Position numbers and translations under genes: made by a program. A stretch of DNA of 64,000 nucleotides from Cohnella endophytica (GTDB lineage: Bacteria; Bacillota; Bacilli; Paenibacillales; Paenibacillaceae), in contig NZ_RBZM01000004.1 of the NCBI RefSeq assembly GCF_003628305.1, forward strand, positions 1-64,000, written 5' to 3'. The notes beneath the pieces are model-generated. The model made no database searches, was not told where the DNA came from, and saw nothing but the letters and a program-made list of their open reading frames with translations. Every line of letters begins with the position of its first letter. Position 1 is the first letter of the stretch. Shown piece after piece: positions 25,535 to 33,362 of the stretch.

Positions 25535-26131
25535 ATGAGCATTTTCATTTCCAAGTTGTTACTCGTCTCAATGATGTCAATTGCGCCAATACATGAATCA
25601 GGTAGCCATCTGTTGTTGAATAAGGTTTCAATTTCAGAAGTGAAGCAATATTCTTTATCCGAAGCAATTAGTGAGGAATTGAAGTCTGCTTATGACAAAG
25701 GGCAGCCCCTAAGAAAAGGGTTCAAAAAGTTATCAGGAGAAGTTTCAAATCTTCATATTTTAGAAAATAAAGATGAGACAACAACCTTCTTTAGTTTCAT
25801 GCTTAACAGTAAACTTCGTTTAGGCATGGCCGAGGTTGTTCTAGCGAATAATGGTTACAATGTTATAAACAGAACTGAGATCAATGTCAATAGTAAAATT
25901 CCTCTACAAGTGATGTATAATCGCATTTCAACATATCCTATTCGAGTATTTGGGGCAATAAATGATTCTCGAATAAAAACAGTTGAAATTATATTTAAAG
26001 ACAAAACATCAATTAGCATCGCTCCTACATATGGGGAATATTTCTTTGAAATAATAAAAAGAAATATCCGTGACATTGAATCGATCGTTGGATATGATAA
26101 AACAGGAAAGCTTATTTATACAGTTGAATAA
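25535..26131 (+). CDS. Hypothetical protein, possibly exported
   Basis: 198 aa. ATG at 25535 is preferred because AAGAAAGGA is 10 nt upstream; a TTG at 25526 touches the ribosome site. A hydrophobic N-terminus (MSIFISKLLLVSMMSIAP) could be a signal peptide or anchor. The C-terminal half is beta-rich (YPIRVFGAINDSRIKTVEIIFKDKTSISI..YGEYFFEI..IESIVGYDKTGKLIY) and resembles a family of small Bacillales exported proteins I cannot name. A bidirectional terminator separates it from the convergent gene. Confidence 0.55.
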   Translation: MSIFISKLLLVSMMSIAPIHESGSHLLLNKVSISEVKQYSLSEAISEELKSAYDKGQPLRKGFKKLSGEVSNLHILENKDETTTFFSFMLNSKLRLGMAEVVLANNGYNVINRTEINVNSKIPLQVMYNRISTYPIRVFGAINDSRIKTVEIIFKDKTSISIAPTYGEYFFEIIKRNIRDIESIVGYDKTGKLIYTVE

Positions 26132-26171
26132 GCAACGGGAAGATTGAAACTTGCGTATGTAAATAGAAACA

Positions 26172-26206
26172 AAAAAGACACCTCAAAACCATATAGGTGT
26201 CTTTTT
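26172..26206. terminator. Bidirectional terminator
   Basis: AAAAAGACACCT (26172-26183) and AGGTGTCTTTTT (26195-26206) form a perfect 12-bp stem with A-rich and T-rich flanks, between two convergent genes. Confidence 0.85.
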
Positions 26207-26226
26207 GTTTAAATAGTAGATTAACT

Positions 26227-26646
26227 TTATTGAAATACGTACCCAGCTCCATCATCCATTGTTACATAGAAATAACCGTTAGTTTCATTACTGGTAAGGG
26301 ATTCCCACATAAGCTGATAGCGCCCTACTGCTAAATCTTTTAAAGTAAAGAATCCATCCACATCTCCAACACCAAGGTCTTTGGTGAATACTACGTCACT
26401 ATTAGCATTATATAATACAAATTTTATGTGTGCACTTTGTCCAGTATGCACGCCGTAAGCTTTAAAGGTCACTACTGCATTGCTTTTTTTATAAACATCA
26501 ATATATACTCCGTCATAAGCTCCATTTTTATCCGGCCTTATTGGATAAGAGCTACTTTTATAGGCAAAAGCTACCGATGAAAAACACAAAATCAAGATCA
26601 TGGAAAGAAACAAAACTTTTTGAGTATGGAAAATAGATTTCACCAT
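26227..26646 (-). CDS. Small secreted protein of unknown function
   Basis: 139 aa. A classic signal peptide (residues 1-28, ending SVAFA) is followed by a beta-rich domain of about 110 residues (VYIDVYKKSNAVVTFKAYGVHTGQSAHIKFVLYN..GRYQLMWESL) that looks like an immunoglobulin-like or jelly-roll sandwich. No cysteines and no lipobox, so it should be released. GGAGGT lies about 11 nt before the ATG. No family recognised. Confidence 0.65.
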   Translation of the reverse strand: MVKSIFHTQKVLFLSMILILCFSSVAFAYKSSSYPIRPDKNGAYDGVYIDVYKKSNAVVTFKAYGVHTGQSAHIKFVLYNANSDVVFTKDLGVGDVDGFFTLKDLAVGRYQLMWESLTSNETNGYFYVTMDDGAGYVFQ

Positions 26647-27230
26647 TTAGCAATTTAACCTCCACATTTTTAATAGTATGCATAAATCTTGAAGATCAAC
26701 ATAATCTAATATTGAGTAAAATTTGAAATCCTAGCAGAATCACAATTAATAGAAATAAATATTAAAAGAAGTAACCGAAGCGAATAAACAAACTTTGCTT
26801 ACTACCGCTCCTTTCTTTGTTTCTTGTTTTCATCAAGAAGGTGAGAGTTCTTTATGAAAACACATTTATGTATTAACCTAACTCTTTAAAAATAACCATA
26901 TTTGTAAGATTATTGGATGGTTATACTTATCTATTTTGAGTAAATTAAATGTCGATCTATAGACAGCACTGCAATATTCTCTATGCAAATAAAGTGAGGA
27001 CGATGTTGGTTCGTAGTTCAGCTACAGTATCCGGATGAGGAAAACGGCAGCAGGTTTTCGTTGATTTTTCTTTCTGTATCAGTTAACCTGACGACTATAA
27101 ACAGGATATCAGCAAGAATTGCATACGTGACCTTCTTTCTCACTGATGGGTTAGCGATAGTTTTGGATTTTTTATGTGTTAGCAGAAGTAAGAGAAGACA
27201 AACATGTTAACTTCTCCTACTAAAACGATA
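26647..27230. other. Long AT-rich intergenic region
   Basis: No gene that I can support on either strand. An 11-codon frame near 26853 behind AAGGTGAG is too short to call. The region ends at the hairpin at 27231. Confidence 0.5.
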
Positions 27231-27278
27231 AACAGGTCAACTTTACGTCGTAAAAGCACGACACAAAGTTGACCTGTT
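27231..27278. repeat. Long compound hairpin left of the IS21 remnant
   Basis: AACAGGTCAACTTT (27231-27244) and AAAGTTGACCTGTT (27265-27278) are a perfect 14-bp inverted repeat; inside, GTCGT (27247-27251) pairs with ACGAC (27258-27262). No T run follows. It directly borders the first recognisable istA sequence. Confidence 0.75.
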
Positions 27279-27870
27279 GTATCTCACAAACTCAAAACCG
27301 CGTAGATACAGTGATAATACACGCCCCACGACCGCGTTCATCTTGAAATTCAATAACGCGACAATCGCGGAAGTCTCCATATGCGCGACGCATTCGCTTT
27401 ATAAACTTGTCGAATTCTATGTACGATTAACTCGCAACGTTATCGAGATCTTCTTCAATAATAACCGCGTTTACTCCCATCCGCGCCTTCATGGGGGAAG
27501 ATCACATGCCGAAGAATTATAAGAAATTCATCCAGTGGAACGCTAATCGATTCATCTCATGGGGCACAAAGCGTTGGCCCCTACTGCCGCCTCTGTCCAA
27601 GCAATTCTCGCTTCACATAAATTTGAGCAGCAGGGCTACAGAAGTTGCATGGCGCTCCTTAAGCTTGCCGGCAAACATGGTGTGGCTCGCCTTGAAGCGG
27701 CTTTTGCTAAAGCATTATCCTGTACGCCAAGGCCGAGCTTCCGGAGCATCAAGACGATTTTAACTACCGGGCAGGATCGGCTTGAAGTACATTCGGAAAC
27801 CAAAGCAACGCCACTCTCTTCTGAGAGCCACGGATTCATTCGTGGCGCAGATCATTACGGGAGGGCATAA
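27277..27870 (+). pseudogene. istA: IS21-family transposase IstA, C-terminal remnant
   Basis: Only the last part of IstA is left, broken into at least three frames: VRLTRNVIEIFFNNNRVYSHPRLHG (to 27522), then PKNYKKFIQWNANRFISWG (from 27506), then VQAILASHKFEQQGYRSCMALLKLA and PSFRSIKTILTTGQDRL up to 27870. The catalytic DDE core is missing. These segments match the usual order in the IstA C-terminus. The frameshifts make it inactive. Confidence 0.8.
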
Positions 27871-27872
27871 CA

Positions 27873-28138
27873 ATGGTGCAAGAATTGACCCTAAACAAAC
27901 TCCAAGAAATACGCTTTTCCATCATGTCAGAGTCTTACCAAAATCAATTGTTAGACCCGCTTTTCAGGCTCTTTCGTTTGAAGAGCGTTTTGGATTTCTG
28001 GTTGATTTGGAGTGGTCACGGAGAAAGAACAGCCGGTTGGCATCGTTAATCCGTAAAGCAGATTTCAAACAAAGTAACGCTTGTATTGAAGACGTTGAAT
28101 ATCACGCTGGACTGTCGGATGACAAGAATAAATACTGA
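27873..28138 (+). pseudogene. istB: IS21-family helper ATPase IstB, N-terminal remnant
   Basis: Starts 2 nt after the istA end, as in intact IS21 elements, with MVQELTLNKLQEIRFSIMSE. A frameshift near 27965-27975 switches from LDPLFRLF to the frame reading ALSFEERFGFLVDLEWSRRKNSRLASLIRKADF, which then ends after YHAGLSDDKNKY. The Walker A region and the rest of the ATPase are absent. It cannot be functional. Confidence 0.8.
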
Positions 28139-28172
28139 TTCCAACCCGTGTAAATCGTGGGTTTTTCACTTT

Positions 28173-28220
28173 ATCGGTACACATTCTTGACAATTTATAA
28201 TGTCAAGAATGTGTACCGAT
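28173..28220. repeat. Perfect 20-bp inverted repeat right of the IS21 remnant
   Basis: Left arm 28173-28192 (ATCGGTACACATTCTTGACA) and right arm 28201-28220 are exact reverse complements around the 8-nt loop ATTTATAA. There is no T run. It begins 34 bp after the end of the istB remnant. The downstream ATGAGGACAATG resembles the inner part of IS21-type ends. Confidence 0.85.
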
Positions 28221-28262
28221 TCCCGATTATCAAAATGAGGACAATGCTAAAAAGGGAACCGG

Positions 28263-28293
28263 AAAATTAAAAAAAGCCGTCCGATTGGACGGC
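28263..28293 (-). terminator. Minus-strand intrinsic terminator
   Basis: GCCGTCC (28276-28282), loop GATT, GGACGGC (28287-28293). Read on the minus strand the stem is followed by TTTTTTTAATTTT. It would end the transcript coming from the helicase gene and the small frame at 28335. Confidence 0.8.
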
Positions 28294-28334
28294 GTTGTTT
28301 GTGTCGTGCCCCTGGCACAGCTGTATCATACCGG

Positions 28335-28556
28335 CTATCGTAACTCCCCACATGCAACCAGGGACAACGTAAATACGAATGCGCTCATTAGCACCATTCC
28401 TTTCTTTGGAAGCAAAAAGAGTAGGTTAGCAATCGAGGAACTTATAAGTCCAGAAATCAAACTACCTAAGAACCAGTTGCTTTGCATCAGAACCGCTAGG
28501 AATGAGAGTGTAGGAATCCAACCTACGCCGGGTACAACCAAAATGTTCAAAAACAT
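28335..28556 (-). CDS. Possible small membrane protein
   Basis: 73 aa, very hydrophobic: FLNILVVPGVGWIPTLSFLAVLM, NWFLGSLISGLISSSIANLLFLL and GMVLMSAFVFTLSLVAC would give three membrane segments. It lies downstream of the DinG-like gene and before its terminator. No ribosome site precedes the ATG and the upstream frame is open, so the start is doubtful and it might be a decayed gene. Confidence 0.35.
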   Translation of the reverse strand: MFLNILVVPGVGWIPTLSFLAVLMQSNWFLGSLISGLISSSIANLLFLLPKKGMVLMSAFVFTLSLVACGELR

Positions 28557-28693
28557 CTTATAATTTTTAGAGTTAGAAAGCAAGATGAGATGGGAAGTAA
28601 AATCTTTTAAGGCTAAGCATATTAGGATTGATTCTGAAACCAGATGCGTGGGAAATGAAAATTTCCTTGCACCGTTGTGTGATTTCGGCCGTG

Positions 28694-30910
28694 TTACATC
28701 ATTTGTTTGTATCCTGGGATTAGATGTACACCGGTACATCTAGGTGTAAGGCAGCTTTCTGGTTGACTAACTTCAAAGAAATCTTTCCCACATATGGAAC
28801 ATGTGAATTTTTGCTTTAATTGAGGAACTTTCTTTGTTGCATGAATAGTGCCTACGACCCTCGCTCTTCTTTCTTCCTTTTTGGGCTCAGAAGTTTCAGG
28901 TAGAGGAATGAAGTCGACCATTTCTCTTCGATAGTGTACTTGATAATTAAAGGAGGAAGTTCTGATCGACGACACAAAGCTTTCAACTTGTGATATCGAT
29001 GTTGTGTAGTTAAGTTCTGGGAGAGCACTAAGCAATTGCTGACCATAGCTTCTCGCTTTATCCAAAACCCGACCATCCAAAATAGAAACTATTCCGTAAT
29101 CGGTTTTGGATCTGATAAGTCTTCCGAATCCCTGCTTCATTTTAATAATCATATCAGGTACATTGACTACGTTAAAAGGATCTAGTCCCTTACTAGCCGC
29201 CTCTTCTTTCTTAAATGCTAAATATGGATCTTCTGGAGAAAATGGCAACTTGACAATTATTACATTTATTAATTGAGCACCTGGAATATCAAACCCTTCC
29301 CAGAATGCTCCAGTAGCAAACAATACACATGAATCAGTACTCTCCTTGAACATCTTTGAGACATGTTCCTTGCTACCATCTGTTTGCTTCATCAACTTCC
29401 AAGAAAGTGATTTTGAACATAAGTTTCGATAACTTCGTTCCATATGCTCATGTGAAGTGAATAGGATAAGAGCATGTCCGTCTGTGATGGTAAGCAATTG
29501 TTCGATCCTATTATCAACAGATTTAAAATATTCATCGGTAACACTATTTCTTTTGTAATCATGGAGGTCCTCTGGGATATACAAGAGTGATTGACGCTTA
29601 TAATCGAAGGGGCTAGGCAGCTCCCTTTTAAAATAATCACTTCCAAGTTGGCCAATTCCATTAAAAAAATAATCAAATGATTTATTCGAAGACAGTGTTG
29701 CCGATGTCATAATAAATGGTATTTGTTTATCGGAATATTGATGTGAGAGCAGGTCACCGGTAATTTGAGAAACTTCTCTTGGTAAAGTTACAACCTGGCT
29801 TTGCTCAGGTTCAAACCAAGTAATGAACTCATTCGATCGGATGTCATATGTGAAATCAATACAACGTTCGACTCTTTCAAATAAAGGATTATTTTCATTT
29901 TTGATTTGCAAATGCATGGTGTCTTTAAGATCCTTAAAAATCAAATTAAGTTGATTCGCTGTCGAAAGGCTTGAATCGGGTAACGCAATTCTTGATGGTG
30001 TTTCATCAAGGGTTTTTAGTACAAATTTTATTTCTGATATAAATCGTAAGACCATATTTAAATAGCTTTCCTTTTTGGCAGAGGAGATGATCAGTTTACT
30101 GTCAGAGAAAATTCTTTCAAGTGTGAGCTGTAATTCGTTTATACGAAACCTGCTACTGAATAAAGCAACTCCTGCATGTTCAAGATTGTGAGCCTCGTCA
30201 ATTACAATCGCTGAAATATGAGTTGAAAATAATAACTTGTACGGGTTTTCATATCTCATCCTGAGGTCCTGCAGTAATTGACCGTGATTCGTTATAATGA
30301 AGTCATTATTGTTATCTTGGAAAGACTCTCTTGTTCTCCAATACTTACATTCGTTGATTAAGGGACAATATGTGCAATCTTGCGTCGATTCAATATTTAT
30401 TAACTTCCAAGTCTGGTCATCTAAGTCGCCAACTTCACTGCGATCACCAGAGCGAGTGGAATTCATCCACTTATAAAGTTCATTTATTTGTCCCTCTGAC
30501 ATGCGTTTTTTAAGTTTGTATTTATTATTTTGGAATTTATACTGACACAAGTATTGCTGGCTGCCTTTTGCAAGAACAGCCGTATAAGAATAACCTAATT
30601 CTCTTAACAAGAGTAAATCTTTATTCAGAATTTGTTCCTGCAGGTTGGTCGAAGACGTAGCTATTATAGCAGGGCCTTTAGAACCGGTTCGCTTTTTCCA
30701 GGCGAGAAGAGGAAACAAATATGCAAGAGTTTTTCCTGTACCTACTTTTGCTTCAATGGATGTAGGAATCTTAGTTTCTAAACTCCTCACAACCATTTGA
30801 CTCATCGAAATTTGCTCCCATCGAATATCAGGAGATAAATTTTGTTCTTCGAAATACTTGGGCACTTCGTCTTCGAAGAAGTGGAAAATCTGTTCATTCA
30901 ATGGATGCAT
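28694..30910 (-). CDS. DinG/XPD-like superfamily 2 helicase with C-terminal zinc-binding tail
   Basis: 738 aa. Walker A EAKVGTGKT (53-61), four cysteines typical of the iron-sulfur domain (122, 179, 182, 188), DEAH box (238-241), and the C-terminal helicase half with SATL, ATGAFWEGFDIPG and QGFGRLIRS. This predicts an ATP-driven 5'-3' DNA helicase. The last ~45 residues add CSICGKDF..CLTPRC, a likely zinc knuckle not part of the usual DinG core. GGGAGGGG precedes the ATG. It is not next to CRISPR or other defence genes. A weak SOS-box-like site lies upstream (30929). Confidence 0.88.
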   Translation of the reverse strand: MHPLNEQIFHFFEDEVPKYFEEQNLSPDIRWEQISMSQMVVRSLETKIPTSIEAKVGTGKTLAYLFPLLAWKKRTGSKGPAIIATSSTNLQEQILNKDLLLLRELGYSYTAVLAKGSQQYLCQYKFQNNKYKLKKRMSEGQINELYKWMNSTRSGDRSEVGDLDDQTWKLINIESTQDCTYCPLINECKYWRTRESFQDNNNDFIITNHGQLLQDLRMRYENPYKLLFSTHISAIVIDEAHNLEHAGVALFSSRFRINELQLTLERIFSDSKLIISSAKKESYLNMVLRFISEIKFVLKTLDETPSRIALPDSSLSTANQLNLIFKDLKDTMHLQIKNENNPLFERVERCIDFTYDIRSNEFITWFEPEQSQVVTLPREVSQITGDLLSHQYSDKQIPFIMTSATLSSNKSFDYFFNGIGQLGSDYFKRELPSPFDYKRQSLLYIPEDLHDYKRNSVTDEYFKSVDNRIEQLLTITDGHALILFTSHEHMERSYRNLCSKSLSWKLMKQTDGSKEHVSKMFKESTDSCVLFATGAFWEGFDIPGAQLINVIIVKLPFSPEDPYLAFKKEEAASKGLDPFNVVNVPDMIIKMKQGFGRLIRSKTDYGIVSILDGRVLDKARSYGQQLLSALPELNYTTSISQVESFVSSIRTSSFNYQVHYRREMVDFIPLPETSEPKKEERRARVVGTIHATKKVPQLKQKFTCSICGKDFFEVSQPESCLTPRCTGVHLIPGYKQMM

Positions 30911-30928
30911 ACTTCGCCCCTCCCTATG

Positions 30929-30942
30929 CGAACACTAGTTTG
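30929..30942. promoter_or_regulatory. Candidate SOS box of the DinG-like gene
   Basis: CGAACACTAGTTTG fits GAAC-N4-GTTY with one departure from a symmetrical CGAAC/GTTCG, and lies 19 nt upstream of the helicase start codon. Helicases of this kind are often damage-inducible. The match is imperfect. Confidence 0.4.
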
Positions 30943-31258
30943 TTTTAAGTATATCAAACAATGTAAAATACTGTAAGGGGCAGTCGAATTCGCATATTAC
31001 GTTTTGGAATGTAAGTTGTGAAATTTATCAACTTGATGACTTTATTGAAGTCAAGAGAGTACGGATAAATCATGTCTTTGCAACCTACTTTCGATTTTGC
31101 TTGGATTTCAGTACAACGATTTTCGGTCGGGGTAGGTACGGATTAATAGGATTTATATGAATATGGTAGGTTAGCACCCATCAAGCAAGGGATAATAATA
31201 TCCTCTAATTTTGGCGGCTTATTGTATATTAAACCCACTTAGTAAGGAGGTGGAAAGG
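30943..31258. other. Intergenic region between helicase and micro-ORF
   Basis: No gene seen. It contains the helicase promoter region on the minus strand and a short inverted repeat GGATA-N4-TATCC at about 31189. Confidence 0.5.
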
Positions 31259-31330
31259 ATGATTCATGTGTTATTGGCGAAGTTGGTAGTTTGCGGATCA
31301 TATGGTTTGCTGAGTGCTGTTGTTTTTTGA
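31259..31330 (+). CDS. Micro-ORF, 23-aa hydrophobic peptide
   Basis: ATG preceded at 8 nt by AAGGAGGTGG, a near-perfect anti-16S match stronger than that of most genes in the window. The peptide is MIHVLLAKLVVCGSYGLLSAVVF, almost entirely hydrophobic with one Lys and one Cys. It could be a membrane-active peptide (for example a type I toxin) or a leader peptide; there is no antisense RNA evidence visible. No terminator follows immediately. Confidence 0.45.
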   Translation: MIHVLLAKLVVCGSYGLLSAVVF

Positions 31331-31601
31331 TTAATACCTTGAATCATGAATCAGTTAAAGACTTTTTTGTAGTTGTCCAAGGACACAAAAGTGGGGACAT
31401 TGTACTCTAACGACGCAAATCTAAAGACATTGTCGCGATGTCCAGTAGCTACAGTTAAACAACAACTGGTTTAAAGCATCAGCGTAACTATTTTTGGCAC
31501 TTTTGATTACAACGAAGTTCGTCAAGAAGTTGGAGATCCAGTAAGAGCAATAGGACAAAGCGGTCACTATTCAACACCAGTAACACGGAACAGTTGTAGA
31601 A
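31331..31601. other. Intergenic region with transposon-end-like and coding-like remnants
   Basis: GGGGACATTGT (about 31394) and AAGACATTGTC (about 31431) resemble repeated motifs of IS21-type ends. The frame from about 31470 to 31623 is open and reads VTIFGTFDYNEVRQEVGDP then VRAIGQSGHYSTPVT but has no start codon and runs into iteron element B. It looks like the end of a truncated gene. Confidence 0.4.
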
Positions 31602-31729
31602 CGACAAGAACATACATTTATTAGACTCCGCGCCCACCGTGGAGCTTTTATTTTATGGATATAGGTTCATGTCCTTTCCTCGGGACAAGAACTAACATTG
31701 TTTCTCGATTCGGGACAAGAACTTGTACT
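31602..31729. repeat. Iteron element, copy B
   Basis: Same layout and orientation as copy A: CGACAAGAACATACATT at 31602, hairpin CTCCGCG-cccac-CGTGGAG (31626-31644) with TTTTATTTTA, inverted GGTTCATGTCC at 31664-31674, then GGACAAGAACTAACATT at 31683 and GGACAAGAACTTGTACT at 31713. The last two are again 30 bp apart. The two copies bracket about 7.1 kb. Confidence 0.75.
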
Positions 31730-31923
31730 GTTCAACCGCACAGCATTAGCGGTAGCCCTCTGTAGACTGATTTGTAGATTGAGAAAATAAAGCATTAGAC
31801 TCCCAGACTCGAAAAGTCCGCTCCGTTATAGCTTTACATGTTTTCACAATCATCCTATAATACTAAGTGCAGGGCGGTTGTACAATCACATTTTGACTAA
31901 GTATATATTGGGAGGTGCTTTGT

Positions 31924-32370
31924 ATGGCACGTATAAATTTGTCAATCAATGATGACCTATTTGAACTCTTAAGTAATGACGCTGGGCGACATAACTGTAC
32001 AGTAAATGTATATCTAATCAGTCTGATTGAAGGTTTGTACTTACAAGATCCTTTTGATTACGAAGCGGCATTAAGCAAACTTATCGCAGAAGCAAAAATT
32101 AGACCGTTAAATGCGGAATTTATATTGTTCGACTTGCCTTCTTTTAAAGAAATATGTATTGCAAAAGCAGAGAATGCAAATTTAAAGCCATCAATGGTCA
32201 GAGCGCGCTTGGGAAAATCATTTAACAAACTTGTGGAGAAAAAAATGGTGGGAAGCGTTAGGCGAGTGCGCAATGAAGATGGAAGCTTAAAATTCATTTC
32301 TAGTACGGCAGTCTTTATTCGAAAGGCAGAGGAGGATTTGGAGGACGCTATGCACAGAATAGACAAATGA
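31924..32370 (+). CDS. Ribbon-helix-helix N-terminal protein, possible regulator
   Basis: 148 aa. ATG at 31924 with GGGAGGTG 9 nt upstream. Residues 1-38 (MARINLSINDDLFELLSNDA, then helix-turn-helix spacing) look like a CopG/Arc-type ribbon-helix-helix motif. The rest, mainly helical (EAALSKLIAEAKIRPL, EICIAKAENANLKPSMVRARLGKSFNKLV), is unlike any antitoxin I know. It overlaps the next gene by 4 nt (ATGA), so the two act together. Regulatory DNA binding is inference from the N-terminus. Confidence 0.55.
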   Translation: MARINLSINDDLFELLSNDAGRHNCTVNVYLISLIEGLYLQDPFDYEAALSKLIAEAKIRPLNAEFILFDLPSFKEICIAKAENANLKPSMVRARLGKSFNKLVEKKMVGSVRRVRNEDGSLKFISSTAVFIRKAEEDLEDAMHRIDK

Positions 32371-32927
32371 ATGCGGGGATGACTATGAGAGAAGAACTAG
32401 AAGAAAAGCTGGCAAATGAATTTCCGTTCATGAGGAGAGGAAACAGTTATAAAGAACAGGAGAAAAGTGGCGAAATACGGGATTTATTTGGTGCTTTCGG
32501 GTGTGAGGTTGGGGACGGGTGGTATGAAGTGCTCCGCGGACTTTGCCATGAAGTTGCCAAGGCTTACGAAAGTGCGGGGTTGCCTGTAGACATCGTTGTT
32601 GATCGAGTAAAAGAAAAGTTCGGGCAATTACGTTTTCATTACCATCGTGTAGATTATGACCCTGGTATTCACGCCATTGATTCTCTTGATGGGCGCGATC
32701 TTCAGGCAAAGCCCGACCGTTCCGAGCTTCATCAGGAAGTTACAAAGATTGTGCAAAAATGGAAGATCAGTTCAACGACTGTGTGCGAAAGTTGCGGCGC
32801 AGCCGGAGTCTTGCGAAGGGATTTAAGGTGGGTTCAAACCTTATGCCAACAGTGCTACTCACCGCGAAAACAAAAAATCGACGAGTGGCGGTTGAAAAAG
32901 GAGTACAACGATGGACAAAGAATATGA
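32367..32927 (+). CDS. Protein with C-terminal zinc ribbon, unknown function
   Basis: 186 aa. The pattern VGDGWYEVLRGLCHEV, then VKEKFGQLRFHYHRV, then CESCGAAGVLRRDLRWVQTLCQQC (C-x2-C and C-x2-C, zinc ribbon about 140-165) occurs in a family of uncharacterised phage and bacterial proteins. It overlaps the upstream gene by 4 nt and the next small gene by 17 nt. No enzyme motif is visible. Confidence 0.6.
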   Translation: MNAGMTMREELEEKLANEFPFMRRGNSYKEQEKSGEIRDLFGAFGCEVGDGWYEVLRGLCHEVAKAYESAGLPVDIVVDRVKEKFGQLRFHYHRVDYDPGIHAIDSLDGRDLQAKPDRSELHQEVTKIVQKWKISSTTVCESCGAAGVLRRDLRWVQTLCQQCYSPRKQKIDEWRLKKEYNDGQRI

Positions 32928-33039
32928 AGAAGAAGCAGAACTAGAACATGAAATGTTGAATTATTTATACAGTGAGATCTTGTGTAACTACTCCAGTGAG
33001 GAGGATGCAGGAGAGGCGTTCGACGGCTACGATGACTAA
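32911..33039 (+). CDS. Small acidic protein, 42 aa
   Basis: ATG with AAAAAGGAG 8 nt upstream. The product is strongly acidic (MDKEYEEEAELEHEML.. ..SSEEDAGEAFDGYDD). It starts inside the end of the zinc-ribbon gene, so it is the third gene of this operon. Its acidity would allow it to mask a basic, DNA-binding partner; that is a guess. No family recognised. Confidence 0.5.
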   Translation: MDKEYEEEAELEHEMLNYLYSEILCNYSSEEDAGEAFDGYDD

Positions 33040-33149
33040 TTTAGGCTTTTTTTATTTTTTGATGGAATGCAGAAATGGATGCGTAACGTTCGTTAAGGAA
33101 TAATAGGGGGATTCTATTGCGGATACCTAATAGCAAGGGAGTTCTACCA

Positions 33150-33362
33150 ATGAAAAAGAGTATAGAGTCAATAATGACTGATATTCAGGATTTATCTAAA
33201 CAGGATAGGCATTTGCTGTGGGAACTCCTTGATCTGAAATATGATGTTTTTCCTAAGGTTTGCAGAATATATGTTGATGAAAGTAATAATCCTTGGGGAC
33301 CTGAAGACGACTATTGGGATGTAGAATACAAACCAAATGAACGAGACGAACAAGACGAATAA
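33150..33362 (+). CDS. Small hypothetical protein, 70 aa
   Basis: ATG at 33150 has AAGGGAG 8 nt upstream; a TTG at 33117 with AGGGGG is an alternative that adds 11 residues. The product starts with a helical MKKSIESIMTDIQDLSKQDRHLLWELL and ends acidic with many Trp/Tyr (NPWGPEDDYWDVEY). It is on the same strand as the operon ending at 33039, 110 nt downstream. Function unknown. Confidence 0.5.
   Translation: MKKSIESIMTDIQDLSKQDRHLLWELLDLKYDVFPKVCRIYVDESNNPWGPEDDYWDVEYKPNERDEQDE

Noticed and set aside
28557..28739. N-terminal extension of the small membrane protein at 28335
   Set aside because: It overlaps the end of the helicase gene in another frame and has no ribosome site or membrane-like pattern.
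24404..31729. A complete Tn7-like or CAST transposon
   Set aside because: The repeat arrays have the same orientation and no TnsA/B/C, TniQ or Cas genes lie between them.
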